NCBI RefSeq assembly: GCF_001039005.1
Contig: NZ_LDWR01000096.1
Location: 1 to 64,000, forward strand
Origin: Burkholderia cepacia
Lineage (GTDB): Bacteria; Pseudomonadota; Gammaproteobacteria; Burkholderiales; Burkholderiaceae
Direction of reading: 5' to 3'
Length of the DNA: 64,000 nt
Shown here: piece after piece, positions 36,297 to 45,308 of the stretch
Layout: the number at the start of each line of letters is the position of its first letter
Numbering within the stretch: position 1 is the stretch's first letter
Notes under the pieces: generated by a model
What the model was told of the DNA's origin: nothing
Databases searched by the model: none
What the model saw: only the letters and a program-made list of their open reading frames with translations
Translations under genes and position numbers: made by a program

Positions 36297-37655
36297 TCAC
36301 CACCGGTAACGCGCTGCAGCATGATTGTCCGGCACCCGCGCCGCGGCACCGAACAGCTTTTCCCGGAACGACCCCGGCGCATAGGCAGCCGGGTAGCGCT
36401 GGCGACGCGTCAGTTCGGGAACGAGCAGGCTGGCGATCTGCCGGTAGGAATCCGGCAGCGTCAGGTACGGGACATTGAGCCCGTCGATGCCGGTCGTGTC
36501 GAACCAGTGTTCGAGCGCGTCGGCGACCGTGCGCGGACTACCGGACAGCACCGGGCCGAGACCGCCGAGGCCGGCCCAGTCGATCACGCGATCGACGGTC
36601 CAGCCGGACCCGTCGGCCTGCGCGAACTGGGTCGCGAGCGACTGGATCGCGCGGTTGTCGAACGTCGTCAATGGCGCCGCGCCATCGAGTGCCGCGAAGT
36701 CGATGCCGAGCCAGCCGGACAGCAGCGCCCGCACGGCGTCGCGATCGACGTGACGGCGGTAATCGGCGAGCGTCGCGGCGGCGAGCGCGTCGGTTTCGGC
36801 GACGACGATCGCCGCCTGCGCATAGATGCGGACCGCGTCGCGCGGCCGGCCCGCCTGTTCGGTGCGGTCGCGGATCGCGTCGACGAGCTGCGCGAGTCGT
36901 TCCGGTGAATGTGCCACCACGAACGCGCATTCGGCGTGCTGCGCGCAGAAGCGGATGCCGCGCGGCGATGCGCCGGCCTGGAACAGCAGCGGTGTGCGTT
37001 GCGGCGACGGTTCGCTCAGGTGAATGCCGGACACGTTGAAGTGCCGGCCCGCATGCGCGACGGCGCGCACGCGGGCGGCATCGGCATAACGACCGGCAGC
37101 CGCGTCGCGCAGCACCGCGTCGTCGCGCCAGCTGCCTTCCCATAACTGGTAGCAGACCGACAGGTATTCGTCGGCGTAGTCGTAGCGCAGGTCGTGGTCG
37201 GCCAGCTCGGGACGGCCGAGGCTGTCGAGCGCGCCGGGCAGGTAGGACGTGACGATGTTCCAGGCCACGCGGCCGCGCGTCAGGTGGTCTAGCGTCGAGA
37301 TGCGGCGCGCGAACACGTAAGGGTGTTCGGCGAACACCGACGACGTGAAGCCGAAGCACAGGTTCTCGGTGACGGTGGAGAGGCCGGCGATCACCGGGAG
37401 CGGATCGTTGACGGGCAGTTGCGCGGCCGATTCGATCGATCGCGCGAGGCCGTCGCCGTGCGCCGCATGGGGGCCGAGCACGTCGGCGAAGAAAATCGCG
37501 TCGAAGCGGGCGGCTTCCAGCAGGCGGCCGAGCGCGAGCCAGTGCGCCATGTCGAGATAGTCGCGCGAACGGTCGTCGCGATGCGTCCACATCCCGGGCG
37601 CGAGGTGGGTCGGGCTGTTCAGCAGGAACGCGTTGAAGCGGATCGGCTTGCGCAT
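36297..37655 (-). CDS. LLM-class flavin-dependent monooxygenase (NtaA/SnaA/DszA type)
   Basis: This 452-residue protein fits the NtaA/SnaA/DszA FMN-reductase-dependent monooxygenases: RFNAFLLNSPTHLAPGMW, the barrel strand AARFDAIFFADVLG, FTSSVFAEHPYVFARRISTLDH, then GRVAWNIVTS and LLFQAGASPRGI, which contact FMN in relatives. Such enzymes use reduced FMN from a separate reductase, none of which is adjacent. It begins 12 bases after the preceding AONS-like gene, making it the last gene of a leftward operon of two ATP-grasp/peptidase/transferase genes. The substrate is unknown; an oxidative tailoring role is inferred. Confidence 0.9.
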   Translation of the reverse strand: MRKPIRFNAFLLNSPTHLAPGMWTHRDDRSRDYLDMAHWLALGRLLEAARFDAIFFADVLGPHAAHGDGLARSIESAAQLPVNDPLPVIAGLSTVTENLCFGFTSSVFAEHPYVFARRISTLDHLTRGRVAWNIVTSYLPGALDSLGRPELADHDLRYDYADEYLSVCYQLWEGSWRDDAVLRDAAAGRYADAARVRAVAHAGRHFNVSGIHLSEPSPQRTPLLFQAGASPRGIRFCAQHAECAFVVAHSPERLAQLVDAIRDRTEQAGRPRDAVRIYAQAAIVVAETDALAAATLADYRRHVDRDAVRALLSGWLGIDFAALDGAAPLTTFDNRAIQSLATQFAQADGSGWTVDRVIDWAGLGGLGPVLSGSPRTVADALEHWFDTTGIDGLNVPYLTLPDSYRQIASLLVPELTRRQRYPAAYAPGSFREKLFGAAARVPDNHAAARYRW

Positions 37656-37667
37656 CCGTGTCGTCCG

Positions 37668-38876
37668 TTACGCGCAGATCGGCGTGAGTGCGTCGACGCT
37701 CGCGCAGAATGCGTCGAGCTCGTCGTCGGTCATGTCCGCGCGGAGCGTGACGCGTACGGCCGGGCTGTCTTGCGGCACTACGGGAAAGAACACCGGCGAC
37801 GTGAGAAAACCGCGCTCGAGCAGCGTGGCGGCCATCCGGTTCGCGAATTCGGCATCGCCGCAGCGGAGCAGCCGGATCGGCGACGCGCTGCCGTGCTGCG
37901 CGGTCGAGAGCGCGGCGTCGAAGCGGCGCAGGTTGTGCTGCAGCCGCGCCTGCAACGCGGGCAGCTCGGGTGACTGATGGATGTCGAGCGACGCGAGGCC
38001 GGCGCCGATCGCGGCCGCATTCAGGCTCTGCGACCAGTTGGCGGGGCCGCCGTAACGGTCGATCAGGTTGCGCGTGCCGGCGTCGCGATACAGGAGCACG
38101 CCGCCGCTCGCACCGAATGCCTTGGCCAGCGACGCGACGACGAACACGCGTTCGGGCAATTCGCTCAGCACCGCATGGACCAGCCCACGGCCGAGCGGGC
38201 CGATCGCACTCAGTGCGTGGGAATCGTCGTAGTACACCAGCATCCCGTACTTCTGCTGCAATGCGATCACGTCGGCGACCGGCGACACGCCGCCCATGCT
38301 GTAGAACGAATCGGCAATGTAGGCGACCTGCCGGTGCTGGCGGCACAGCGACTCCAGATGATCGAGGTCGTTGTGCGCGATGGTCAGCACGTCGGTTTCG
38401 TCCGCGCAAGCGGGTTTCGCGTGGTTCATCGAGTAATGCGCGAAACGGTCGAAGGCCATCACCGGCCGCACGCCGTCGCTCAGCAGGCCGGCCGCCATCA
38501 GCGGCAGCACGCCGGTGCTCGCGGCGCTGCACGACAGCGCGACGCTGGCCGTCGCGCCGAAGTGCGCGCCGAGCGCCTGCTCGTAGCGGTCGAGGATCGC
38601 GAGCTTGCAGCGGTTGCGCGAGTTGGCGATCCGCAGCGTGCGCGTCGCGCGCAACGCGTTCATCGCGCCTTCGAGGATGCGCTCGTCGTAGTCGAGGCCC
38701 AGATACGACGTCGTGCAGAAATGCGCGAACTGCCGGCCGTGCGCGTCGTGCAGCCGGTTGCGGCCGGACACGGTCGCGTTGATGCCGGCGAGGCCGATGC
38801 GCTGCGCATCGTCCCATTCGCCGTGCGAGCGCGCGACGACCTTCTGCAGATTGGTGTGGCGATTCCGCTGTTCCAT
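37668..38876 (-). CDS. PLP-dependent alpha-oxoamine synthase (AONS/CqsA-like)
   Basis: This 402-residue PLP enzyme of the alpha-oxoamine synthase group has the glycine-rich TTSYLGLDYDERIL entry, IANSRNRCKLAILDRYE, SCSAASTGVLPLM, the DDSH motif (217-220, stacking and pyridine-N contacts) and Lys252 in VVASLAKAFGASGG as Schiff-base lysine. These enzymes condense an amino acid with an acyl-CoA with loss of CO2. The divergent DDSH instead of DEAH and the genomic setting point to a specialised enzyme rather than BioF or Kbl. CqsA-like autoinducer synthesis is one possibility, but no cognate receptor is seen. Confidence 0.88.
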   Translation of the reverse strand: MEQRNRHTNLQKVVARSHGEWDDAQRIGLAGINATVSGRNRLHDAHGRQFAHFCTTSYLGLDYDERILEGAMNALRATRTLRIANSRNRCKLAILDRYEQALGAHFGATASVALSCSAASTGVLPLMAAGLLSDGVRPVMAFDRFAHYSMNHAKPACADETDVLTIAHNDLDHLESLCRQHRQVAYIADSFYSMGGVSPVADVIALQQKYGMLVYYDDSHALSAIGPLGRGLVHAVLSELPERVFVVASLAKAFGASGGVLLYRDAGTRNLIDRYGGPANWSQSLNAAAIGAGLASLDIHQSPELPALQARLQHNLRRFDAALSTAQHGSASPIRLLRCGDAEFANRMAATLLERGFLTSPVFFPVVPQDSPAVRVTLRADMTDDELDAFCASVDALTPICA

Positions 38877-38912
38877 GCCGGGTCTCCGGTGTGAGGAAGG
38901 GGCGCGTGCAGG

Positions 38913-40616
38913 TCAGCCGAGCAGGCCGGCCCAGTACAGGCCGGCGGCCAGTTCGACCGCGCGCGTTTGCGTCGTATGGGCCAGCCGGAACGCGTCGCCC
39001 TCGATGGTTTCGTCGGGAAACTCGGTGATGAGCGTGAACGGCACGGTCGAGCGGTGATCCTCGAGCACATGACACGGAATGCCGTTGATGCGCGGGAACG
39101 GCAGGTCGCCCGCATGTGCGTGCCACGCATGGAGTTGCCGTTCGTTGAATGCCACGAGTTCGTCCGATTGCGACAGCGCGTGGGTCAGCGCATCGAGGAA
39201 CGGCCGCCCATCGTGGCCCGCGTGGTGCCGCAGGATCAGGAAGAAACCCTTCGGAATCGACCAGAGTTCGCTGCCGCGCGGGACGTAGCCTCTGCGCGGC
39301 CGCGTCCATTCGTGCGCGGGGTAGCCGTGCAGGCTCAGGTGCAGCCGCGCGCCGGTGCGTTCGATCGCGTCGAGGCGGGCGGCTTTCTCGCCGAACGGCG
39401 GTTGCGTGCGGGCTTCGAGGTCGTCGCCGAGCGCGGTGAAGCGCGCCGCATGGGACAGATGCGTCGGATGCGTGGCGCGCAGGTGATGATGCAGCGCGGC
39501 GCCGTCCGGATTCTCGAGCGGCACGAGCGCGTAGTGCGCATCCGGGCGTGTGTTGAGCGCGTGGGCGGCCCGCAGCGCACCGACGACACCCGACGTTTCA
39601 TTCGCATGCTGGCCAGCGGTGACGACGATCCCGGGCAACGCGCCGCGCACGTATATGCCGTTTACGCCGCGGCCCTGGTGAGAAGTGACGGCGAACCGCT
39701 CGCCCGGCAGCGCGTCGAGCGCGCGGGCGACGTCGGGCGGCGACAGCGGTCGGTCGACCGCCGCGAGCGCGGCCGGCGACGCGAGCGTGTCGCCCGAGGC
39801 GGCGTCGGTTTCCGCCGTATCCGCGCGGACATGCGTTTCAAGCGTGATGCGCAGCGTTGTATCGCCTTGCGTGCGAACGATCTCGGGCACGATCTGGCCG
39901 GATTGCAACGTGCGGTCGGATGCGTCGCGGCCCGCATGCGCGTGGAAGAATTCGGCCGCACCGTAATAGGCGTCCTCGGTCCACGCTTCGAGCGTGCTGA
40001 CGAGTTCCTCGCCATACGGCAGCGTACGTTCGATGCCCGAGGTGGCGATCGCGATCCGCAGGATGTCGAAGAATGGCGCGTTGTCCGGCCATGGATGCGC
40101 GCGCAGCGCGTCCAGCGTCGCGGCCGCGGCGGCCTCGAATTCGGTGACGAGCGGCGCGTCCTCGATCAGCGTGTCGCCGTGCCATGCTCGTAACCAGCCG
40201 CACGGCGACGCGGTCGCGTCGTTGGGCGCGAAGATGCGATGCGTTACTCCGTCGGCTTCGACGACATAGTGCGCGGGATCGTCGCCGGGCTCGAACGCGA
40301 ACTCGAGCGGCGCGAGCCAGCCCGCGAGCGGATACGCTTCGAGCCGGAACCGCTGGTGTGCGCCGGCGGGCGTGCGGACCACGATCCGGTCGGTGCGCGG
40401 TGGCGCGAATTCCTCGATGAAGAAATGCAGCAGCGGCTTGTACGCGCTGCGCAACACCGCGTCGATGCCGCGTGCGGCGAGCGTGCGTTCGGCATCGCGG
40501 CGCGCCGTTTCGTCTTCGAACAGCCAGGCCTCGATGCGGGTCGCGGTGCCGGCCGTGAAGCGGTCGGTCAACGTGCGCAGCGTGCGCGGATACACGGCAG
40601 AAAAAAGCGTCGTCAT
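38913..40616 (-). CDS. M14-family zinc carboxypeptidase-like protein
   Basis: This 567-residue protein has a long N-terminal domain (1-300) of unknown fold and a C-terminal M14 metallopeptidase domain. Zinc ligands are His337 and Glu340 in AGQHANETSG and His430 in LHLSLHGYP; the NPDGA segment (369-373) and the general-base region FTLITEFPDE near the end are present. There is no signal peptide, so it acts in the cytosol. In a biosynthetic operon it may trim a peptide or hydrolyse an amide of the product or precursor. It is 36 bases upstream of the AONS-like gene. Confidence 0.85.
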   Translation of the reverse strand: MTTLFSAVYPRTLRTLTDRFTAGTATRIEAWLFEDETARRDAERTLAARGIDAVLRSAYKPLLHFFIEEFAPPRTDRIVVRTPAGAHQRFRLEAYPLAGWLAPLEFAFEPGDDPAHYVVEADGVTHRIFAPNDATASPCGWLRAWHGDTLIEDAPLVTEFEAAAAATLDALRAHPWPDNAPFFDILRIAIATSGIERTLPYGEELVSTLEAWTEDAYYGAAEFFHAHAGRDASDRTLQSGQIVPEIVRTQGDTTLRITLETHVRADTAETDAASGDTLASPAALAAVDRPLSPPDVARALDALPGERFAVTSHQGRGVNGIYVRGALPGIVVTAGQHANETSGVVGALRAAHALNTRPDAHYALVPLENPDGAALHHHLRATHPTHLSHAARFTALGDDLEARTQPPFGEKAARLDAIERTGARLHLSLHGYPAHEWTRPRRGYVPRGSELWSIPKGFFLILRHHAGHDGRPFLDALTHALSQSDELVAFNERQLHAWHAHAGDLPFPRINGIPCHVLEDHRSTVPFTLITEFPDETIEGDAFRLAHTTQTRAVELAAGLYWAGLLG

Positions 40617-40694
40617 GGTGAAGGAAGGCGGGGACGGGTCGGGAAATCGATCGGCGCGCGCCGGCGCCGGTCGTGTCGAAGGTGGGTCGTGACG

Positions 40695-41912
40695 TCAGCC
40701 GGAAACGGTCGGCCGCGCGACAGGGTCGCCATGGGTCGACGCACCGGGATGCCCGGGCGTCCCGTGCGCACGATGCGCGGCCGGCAGCGCGACACGCACA
40801 TACAGAAACGCGCGCCGTTCGCGATCGGGCAGCACTTGCGGTCCGTAGCTGATCGTGACCGCGCCATCGTCGATCTCGCCGGCCTGCGCGAAACGCCACG
40901 CGCCGGGATCGCTGTCGAGCAGGAATTCGGCGCGGGCATACGCGTGCGGCTCGAACAGCTCGGGGATCGTCACCGCGCGTCCGTCGAGCTTGTCGAGCAA
41001 CGCGTCGACCACGTTGAAGCCGTATCCGTCGCGCACGATGTCGCAGATGAAGCTGCCCGCGATGCGCGGATTCAGTTCGATTACGTGCGGCACGCCGTCG
41101 TGCACGATGCAGTCCAGGTGCACGGGCCCCCACGTGAGCCCGGCGGCCGCGGTCGCACGCGTGCCGACGTCGATCAGCGCGCGCAGCGTGTCGGCATCGA
41201 GATCGAGTTCGGACGTATAACCGCGTTCGAGAAAACCGGCGCCATGGCGCTTCAGCTTGCGCAGTGCGCCGACATAACGACCGTCGAAATACTCGACGCA
41301 GTATTCGCTGCCGCTCAGGAATTCCTCGATGACGACGCGCTCGGTCGCGAGCGACGGCGTATCGGCTTGCGCGGCGGCGAGCGCGTCGAGCTGCGCGCGG
41401 ACTTCGGCGATGTCCTCGCAGCGCCGCACGCCATCGCTCGCCGAGCCTTCCGACGGCTTGACGACGACCGGAAAGCGCAACGGGTCGGCCGCGGCCGCGA
41501 GCGCCGCCGGCGCGGCCAGCGTGCCCGAGACGAATTGCGCGGCCGGGATGCCGTGCGCGGCGAGCAACGCTTTCTGGTTCGACTTCGACACGGCGTGCGC
41601 GACCTGCCGCGCATCGGGGCCGGGCAGGCCGAGTGCGTCGGCGACCCACGCGGCGGTGCGCGCATAGGTGTCGTGCGCGGTCGTCACGCGCAGCGTGTCG
41701 AGCTCGCCGGCGAAGCGCGTGCGCAGCCAATTGGCGAGCTGACCGGCGTCGGGCGCGAGGTTGACCGTCTCGACGCCGTCGGGAAACACGCCGTCGAGAC
41801 GATGGCCGGGCGCGGTGATGACGGTCACGGCCACCTGCCGCGCGAGCGCGGCGCGCACGAGGGCCACGCTGCTGCCGGTGGCGCGGGCGCCGATCACGAT
41901 GAGTCGCTTCAT
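40695..41912 (-). CDS. ATP-grasp ligase (first of two)
   Basis: This 405-residue protein has an N-terminal Rossmann-like part (MKRLIVIGARATGSSVALVR) and an ATP-grasp fold: RFPVVVKPSEGSASDGVRRC (nucleotide loop), VVIEEFLSGSEYCVEYF, GPVHLDCIVHDGVPHVIELN and NPRIAGSFICDIV (metal-binding Glu/Asn). Such proteins join a carboxylate to an amine through an acylphosphate. The C-terminus ends in a short Pro/His-rich tail. It lies 78 bases before the M14 gene. The ATG at 41912 begins the Rossmann strand; a start at 41972 is less likely. Confidence 0.88.
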   Translation of the reverse strand: MKRLIVIGARATGSSVALVRAALARQVAVTVITAPGHRLDGVFPDGVETVNLAPDAGQLANWLRTRFAGELDTLRVTTAHDTYARTAAWVADALGLPGPDARQVAHAVSKSNQKALLAAHGIPAAQFVSGTLAAPAALAAAADPLRFPVVVKPSEGSASDGVRRCEDIAEVRAQLDALAAAQADTPSLATERVVIEEFLSGSEYCVEYFDGRYVGALRKLKRHGAGFLERGYTSELDLDADTLRALIDVGTRATAAAGLTWGPVHLDCIVHDGVPHVIELNPRIAGSFICDIVRDGYGFNVVDALLDKLDGRAVTIPELFEPHAYARAEFLLDSDPGAWRFAQAGEIDDGAVTISYGPQVLPDRERRAFLYVRVALPAAHRAHGTPGHPGASTHGDPVARPTVSG

Positions 41913-41961
41913 GCTGGATCCTTGATCGAGGACGGAAGAATGGCGCCGCTTCACGCGCCGG

Positions 41962-42996
41962 CTAACGCGCACGCCGACGCAGGCGTTGCGCTTCGAGGCG
42001 CGGCAGCAGGTGTTGCACCACGCGCGGCAGCGTATAGATCGGCAACTGCGCGCACGTGAACACGAGCGCCATGGTCGGCGTCGCGGCGAGCCCGAGCGCG
42101 GCCCACATCAGGCCGACGTTGCGATTGGCGACGATCAGCGCGACATTGAGCCGGGTGCGGACGTCGCCGGGCGTGAGCCCGTACGCGATGATCTGGAAAC
42201 CCGCGTTGACCGCGAACGCCAGCGCGATCGCGGTCAATGCGCGCTGTGGCGCGTCGATGATCGATTGCTGCATGCCGGCCATCGTGCCGAGCGCGAACAC
42301 CAGCAGCGCGACGACGACGATCGCGTCGATGGGCGTCGCATAACGATCGAGCCGCGCACCCGCAAACCGCCGCACGAGCAGCGCGACGCCCTCGGCGCTG
42401 CCGATCAGCAGCGCGAGCCGCAATGCAAGGCTCACAGGCGAGATCGCCACGGCCGCATCGTGGCTGAACCAGGCCGTCAGTAGCGGCGCGGTGAGCGGGA
42501 CGAACGCCATCGACGCGAGGGTCGCGACGAGCGCGACGCTCGCGTCGAGCGACAGCATGCGCGCGATCGTCGACGTGCCGCTCGACGGCGGCGCGCAATA
42601 CGCGATCACCAGCGCGACGACCCAGTCGTACGGCAGGCCGGCGAGCCGTGCGGTAATGCCGAGCGCGACCGGGCACGCGATCATCGTCGCGGCGGGCAGC
42701 AGCAGCGACACGGCCGGCCGCCGCGCGACCGCGCGCACGGCGCTGGGCTCGACGCGCAGCAGCGTGCCGAGCACGAACAGGAACACGGTGACGGGCATCA
42801 GCGGCCGCGCGAGAGCCGCGAGCGGCGGAACCAGCAGCCCGAGGCCGACGCCGCATGCGAGCACGGTCGGCCCGCGCCGCACCGTCGCGGCGATCAGCGC
42901 GCGCACGGGCGAGCCTCGGGCCGGCGGCAAGCGGACATGAAACCGGAGCAGACAGCGGATGACATGCGGATTCCTCGGAATAGGGCCGGCCAGCAT
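41962..42996 (-). CDS. SBF/BASS-type membrane transporter
   Basis: This 344-residue protein has about nine to ten hydrophobic helices: TVLACGVGLGLLVPPLAAL, LMPVTVFLFVLGTLL, VSLLLPAATMIACPVALGI and others. The central polar crossover YCAPPSSGTSTIARMLSLD followed by NVALIVANRNVGLMWAALG is typical of the bile acid:sodium symporter (SBF) superfamily. Transported substrates in that family are organic anions or acids. It precedes the first ATP-grasp gene by 49 bases and is divergent from a LysR gene. The N-terminus is uncertain, since the ATG at 42996 lacks a clear ribosome site and an internal start near residue 31 is possible. Confidence 0.8.
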   Translation of the reverse strand: MLAGPIPRNPHVIRCLLRFHVRLPPARGSPVRALIAATVRRGPTVLACGVGLGLLVPPLAALARPLMPVTVFLFVLGTLLRVEPSAVRAVARRPAVSLLLPAATMIACPVALGITARLAGLPYDWVVALVIAYCAPPSSGTSTIARMLSLDASVALVATLASMAFVPLTAPLLTAWFSHDAAVAISPVSLALRLALLIGSAEGVALLVRRFAGARLDRYATPIDAIVVVALLVFALGTMAGMQQSIIDAPQRALTAIALAFAVNAGFQIIAYGLTPGDVRTRLNVALIVANRNVGLMWAALGLAATPTMALVFTCAQLPIYTLPRVVQHLLPRLEAQRLRRRAR

Positions 42997-43073
42997 CGAA
43001 TGTTGCCTAGGCTAATCCGGATGATGTGCGAAGTAAAATGATATAAACTGAATCGGTAACAAGAGAAAGTGAT

Positions 43074-43949
43074 ATGAACATACCTCTGCTCGAAACCTTC
43101 CGGGCCGTCGTGCAGGAAGGCAGCGCGTTGCGCGCGGCCGAACGGCTGGGCTGCACGCAGTCGAACGTGACCGCGCGGCTGCGTCAGCTCGAAGAGTCGC
43201 TCGACGCGCCGCTGTTCGACCGGCACGGCAAGCGGCTGGTGCTGAACGATGCCGGGCGCCGGCTGATTCCGTATTGCGACCGCATCCTGCGTCTCGTCGA
43301 CGAAGCGACGCAGGTGGTGCGCGAGACGCCGGTCGCGCGCAGCTTCCGGCTCGGGTCGATGGAAAGCACGGCGGCCACGCGGCTGCCGGCGCTGGCCGCC
43401 GCCTTGAAGGAACGCGATCCGGCGCTCGGTCTCGCGGTGCAGATCGGCAGCGAGCCGGAACTGGCCGACGCGCTGCTGCGCGGCCGGATCGACGCGGCGC
43501 TCACCGCGCGCGCGGTCGTCCGGCCCGGGCTGCGCTACGAACCCGCGTTCGCCGAGGACATGGTGCTGGTGAGCGCGGCCACGGTCACGCGCCGGCAACT
43601 GCTGGCCGACACCACGGTGCGGCTGCTGGCGTTTCACGACGGCTGCCCGTATCGCGCGGTCGCGGAGCACTGGCTGAAGGCGCGCGGTTTCGCGATCGAA
43701 TCGGTGGCGTCGTTCGGCACGTTCGGCGCGATCCTCGGATGCGTGGCGGCCGGCATGGGCGTCGCGATCCTGCCGAAGCGGATCACGGCCGAGCACGTGG
43801 CGCGCAAGGAGCTGCGCGCGCATGCGTTCGACGATCTCGACAGCGTGACGACCTATCTCGTCACGCCCGAAGAAGCGCCCGCGCTGCCCGAACTCGATGC
43901 ATTGCGCGCGGTGCTGGGCCGGCAGGCGGGGGCGCTGCTCGCGCGCTAG
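43074..43949 (+). CDS. LysR-family regulator of the ATP-grasp cluster
   Basis: This 291-residue LysR regulator has an HTH at 5-60 (LLETFRAVVQEGSALRAAER, TQSNVTARLRQLEESLDAPLF) and an effector domain (FRLGSMESTAATRLPALAAAL, ALLRGRIDAALTARAV, ILGCVAAGMGVAILPKR). It is transcribed away from the SBF transporter across 77 bases of AT-rich DNA and sits between the two halves of the leftward cluster. It is therefore the likely regulator of the transporter, ATP-grasp, peptidase, AONS and monooxygenase operon. Confidence 0.93.
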   Translation: MNIPLLETFRAVVQEGSALRAAERLGCTQSNVTARLRQLEESLDAPLFDRHGKRLVLNDAGRRLIPYCDRILRLVDEATQVVRETPVARSFRLGSMESTAATRLPALAAALKERDPALGLAVQIGSEPELADALLRGRIDAALTARAVVRPGLRYEPAFAEDMVLVSAATVTRRQLLADTTVRLLAFHDGCPYRAVAEHWLKARGFAIESVASFGTFGAILGCVAAGMGVAILPKRITAEHVARKELRAHAFDDLDSVTTYLVTPEEAPALPELDALRAVLGRQAGALLAR

Positions 43950-43985
43950 TCGGCAGCGCCGGCAGCGCCGGCAACGCCCGCTACG

Positions 43986-45254
43986 CTACGCCGGTGCGAT
44001 CGCGCGTTCGTCCGCGAAGAAATCGGCCTCGATTTCGCGGATGCGCCGGCAATCCTCGAGCAGCCGCTCGAACGTCGGGCTGTAGAGGCCGACCGTGCCG
44101 AGCGCCGTCTTCAGGTCGGTGGTCACGCGCAGCGTGTCGCCCACCTTGATCCATTGCTTGAGCCCGACGAACGACGGCAGCGCCTGGATCGCCTGCCATG
44201 TGAAGTCCTGCGCGAGCACGCCGTTGCGCGACGACAGCAGCAGCACGTGCCCGCAGTAGCCGCGGAAATCCGTCGGCGCGGCGGTTTCGCCGAACAGCCG
44301 CTCCGGATGCAGCACGGCTTCGACCGCGGCCGACACGTGATTCTCGCCGCTGACCGCGCTGGTCAGCCGCGGATCGAGGCTGCCGTGCAGCCGCGCGTTC
44401 AGTTCGACGATCGTCGGGCCGTCGGCGGTATCGAACAGCTCGAGATGGGTCGGCCCGTAGCGCACGTCGAGCGCGTCGAGCACGTCGGCCGCGTAATCGA
44501 GCAGCGGCGCGTAGCGCGGGTCGGCGTGGTTCAGCACCAACATCTTGTCGAGGCGCGGCGCGTGCGTGCGGTCGCGGTGCACTTCCCACAGGCTGACCAC
44601 CCGATGTCGGCCTTCGAACGACACCGAGTCGACGATGTATTCCTGCCCCTCGGAATAACTCTGGATCACGATGTCGTCGTTCGGCTGGTTGTACAGCGAA
44701 CGGGTGGCCAGCACGTCGCGCGCGGCGTCCTCGACCTGTGCGAGCGTCCGGCAGATCTTCACGCCGGCCACGCCCGCGCTGCGCGCCGGCTTCACGACGA
44801 GCGGCAGCGTGCCGTGCGCGCGCGCCCATTCGAGCGCTTCGTCGACCGACGTGCTGTGGAAGTGCGCCGGCGCGCGCAGGCCGGCCTGGCGGATGCGCTC
44901 GTTCATCACGAACTTGTCGCGCCGCGCGGCCGACGTCGCGAGGTTGTTGCGGTACGGCACGTCGAGCCGCTCGGCCAGCGTGTCGGCCAGCTCCAGCGCC
45001 GCGTCCAGGCCGTGCAGCACAGCGCCGATCCGCAGGTCGCTCAGTTGCGCGAGCGTCGCGTCGATGTCGCCGCGATGCTGGACCTGGCGGATGTAGTCGG
45101 ACGGGACGAACTGGTTCCAGTAGATGTCCGGCAAATCGGGGTCGCTGATCACGTGCGCGCAACGGATGCCGTACGCGCGAAATGCGGGCGCCAGATAGGC
45201 GGCGGTCGACGCGCCGTCGACGATCAGGACGGTATCGATGAAACGATGCTGCAT
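43986..45254 (-). CDS. ATP-grasp ligase (second of two)
   Basis: This 422-residue ATP-grasp protein has DTVLIVDGASTAAYLAPAFRA (Rossmann start), GTLPLVVKPARSAGVAGVKI (nucleotide loop), IVIQSYSEGQEYIVDSVSFE, GPTHLELFDTADGPTIVELN and NARLHGSLDPRLTSAVSGEN. It is a different lineage from the 40695-41912 ligase: longer, with a helical C-terminal extension. Two non-identical ligases suggest two successive amide bonds, as in dipeptide or pseudo-peptide assembly. It starts 54 bases after the MFS gene stop on the same strand. Confidence 0.88.
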   Translation of the reverse strand: MQHRFIDTVLIVDGASTAAYLAPAFRAYGIRCAHVISDPDLPDIYWNQFVPSDYIRQVQHRGDIDATLAQLSDLRIGAVLHGLDAALELADTLAERLDVPYRNNLATSAARRDKFVMNERIRQAGLRAPAHFHSTSVDEALEWARAHGTLPLVVKPARSAGVAGVKICRTLAQVEDAARDVLATRSLYNQPNDDIVIQSYSEGQEYIVDSVSFEGRHRVVSLWEVHRDRTHAPRLDKMLVLNHADPRYAPLLDYAADVLDALDVRYGPTHLELFDTADGPTIVELNARLHGSLDPRLTSAVSGENHVSAAVEAVLHPERLFGETAAPTDFRGYCGHVLLLSSRNGVLAQDFTWQAIQALPSFVGLKQWIKVGDTLRVTTDLKTALGTVGLYSPTFERLLEDCRRIREIEADFFADERAIAPA

Positions 45255-45308
45255 GGATTCCTCGCTCGGCTGTGGGATCGGTTGAAAGAGGGGGCGGGCA
45301 GCGCGTGC

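Noticed and set aside
37668-38876. Calling the alpha-oxoamine synthase BioF or CqsA
   Set aside because: No other biotin genes and no CqsS-like receptor are nearby, and key motif residues differ; only the superfamily can be supported.
36538-39309. 923-codon open frame on the minus strand
   Set aside because: Arg/Ala/Pro-rich shadow running through the real monooxygenase and AONS genes in another frame.
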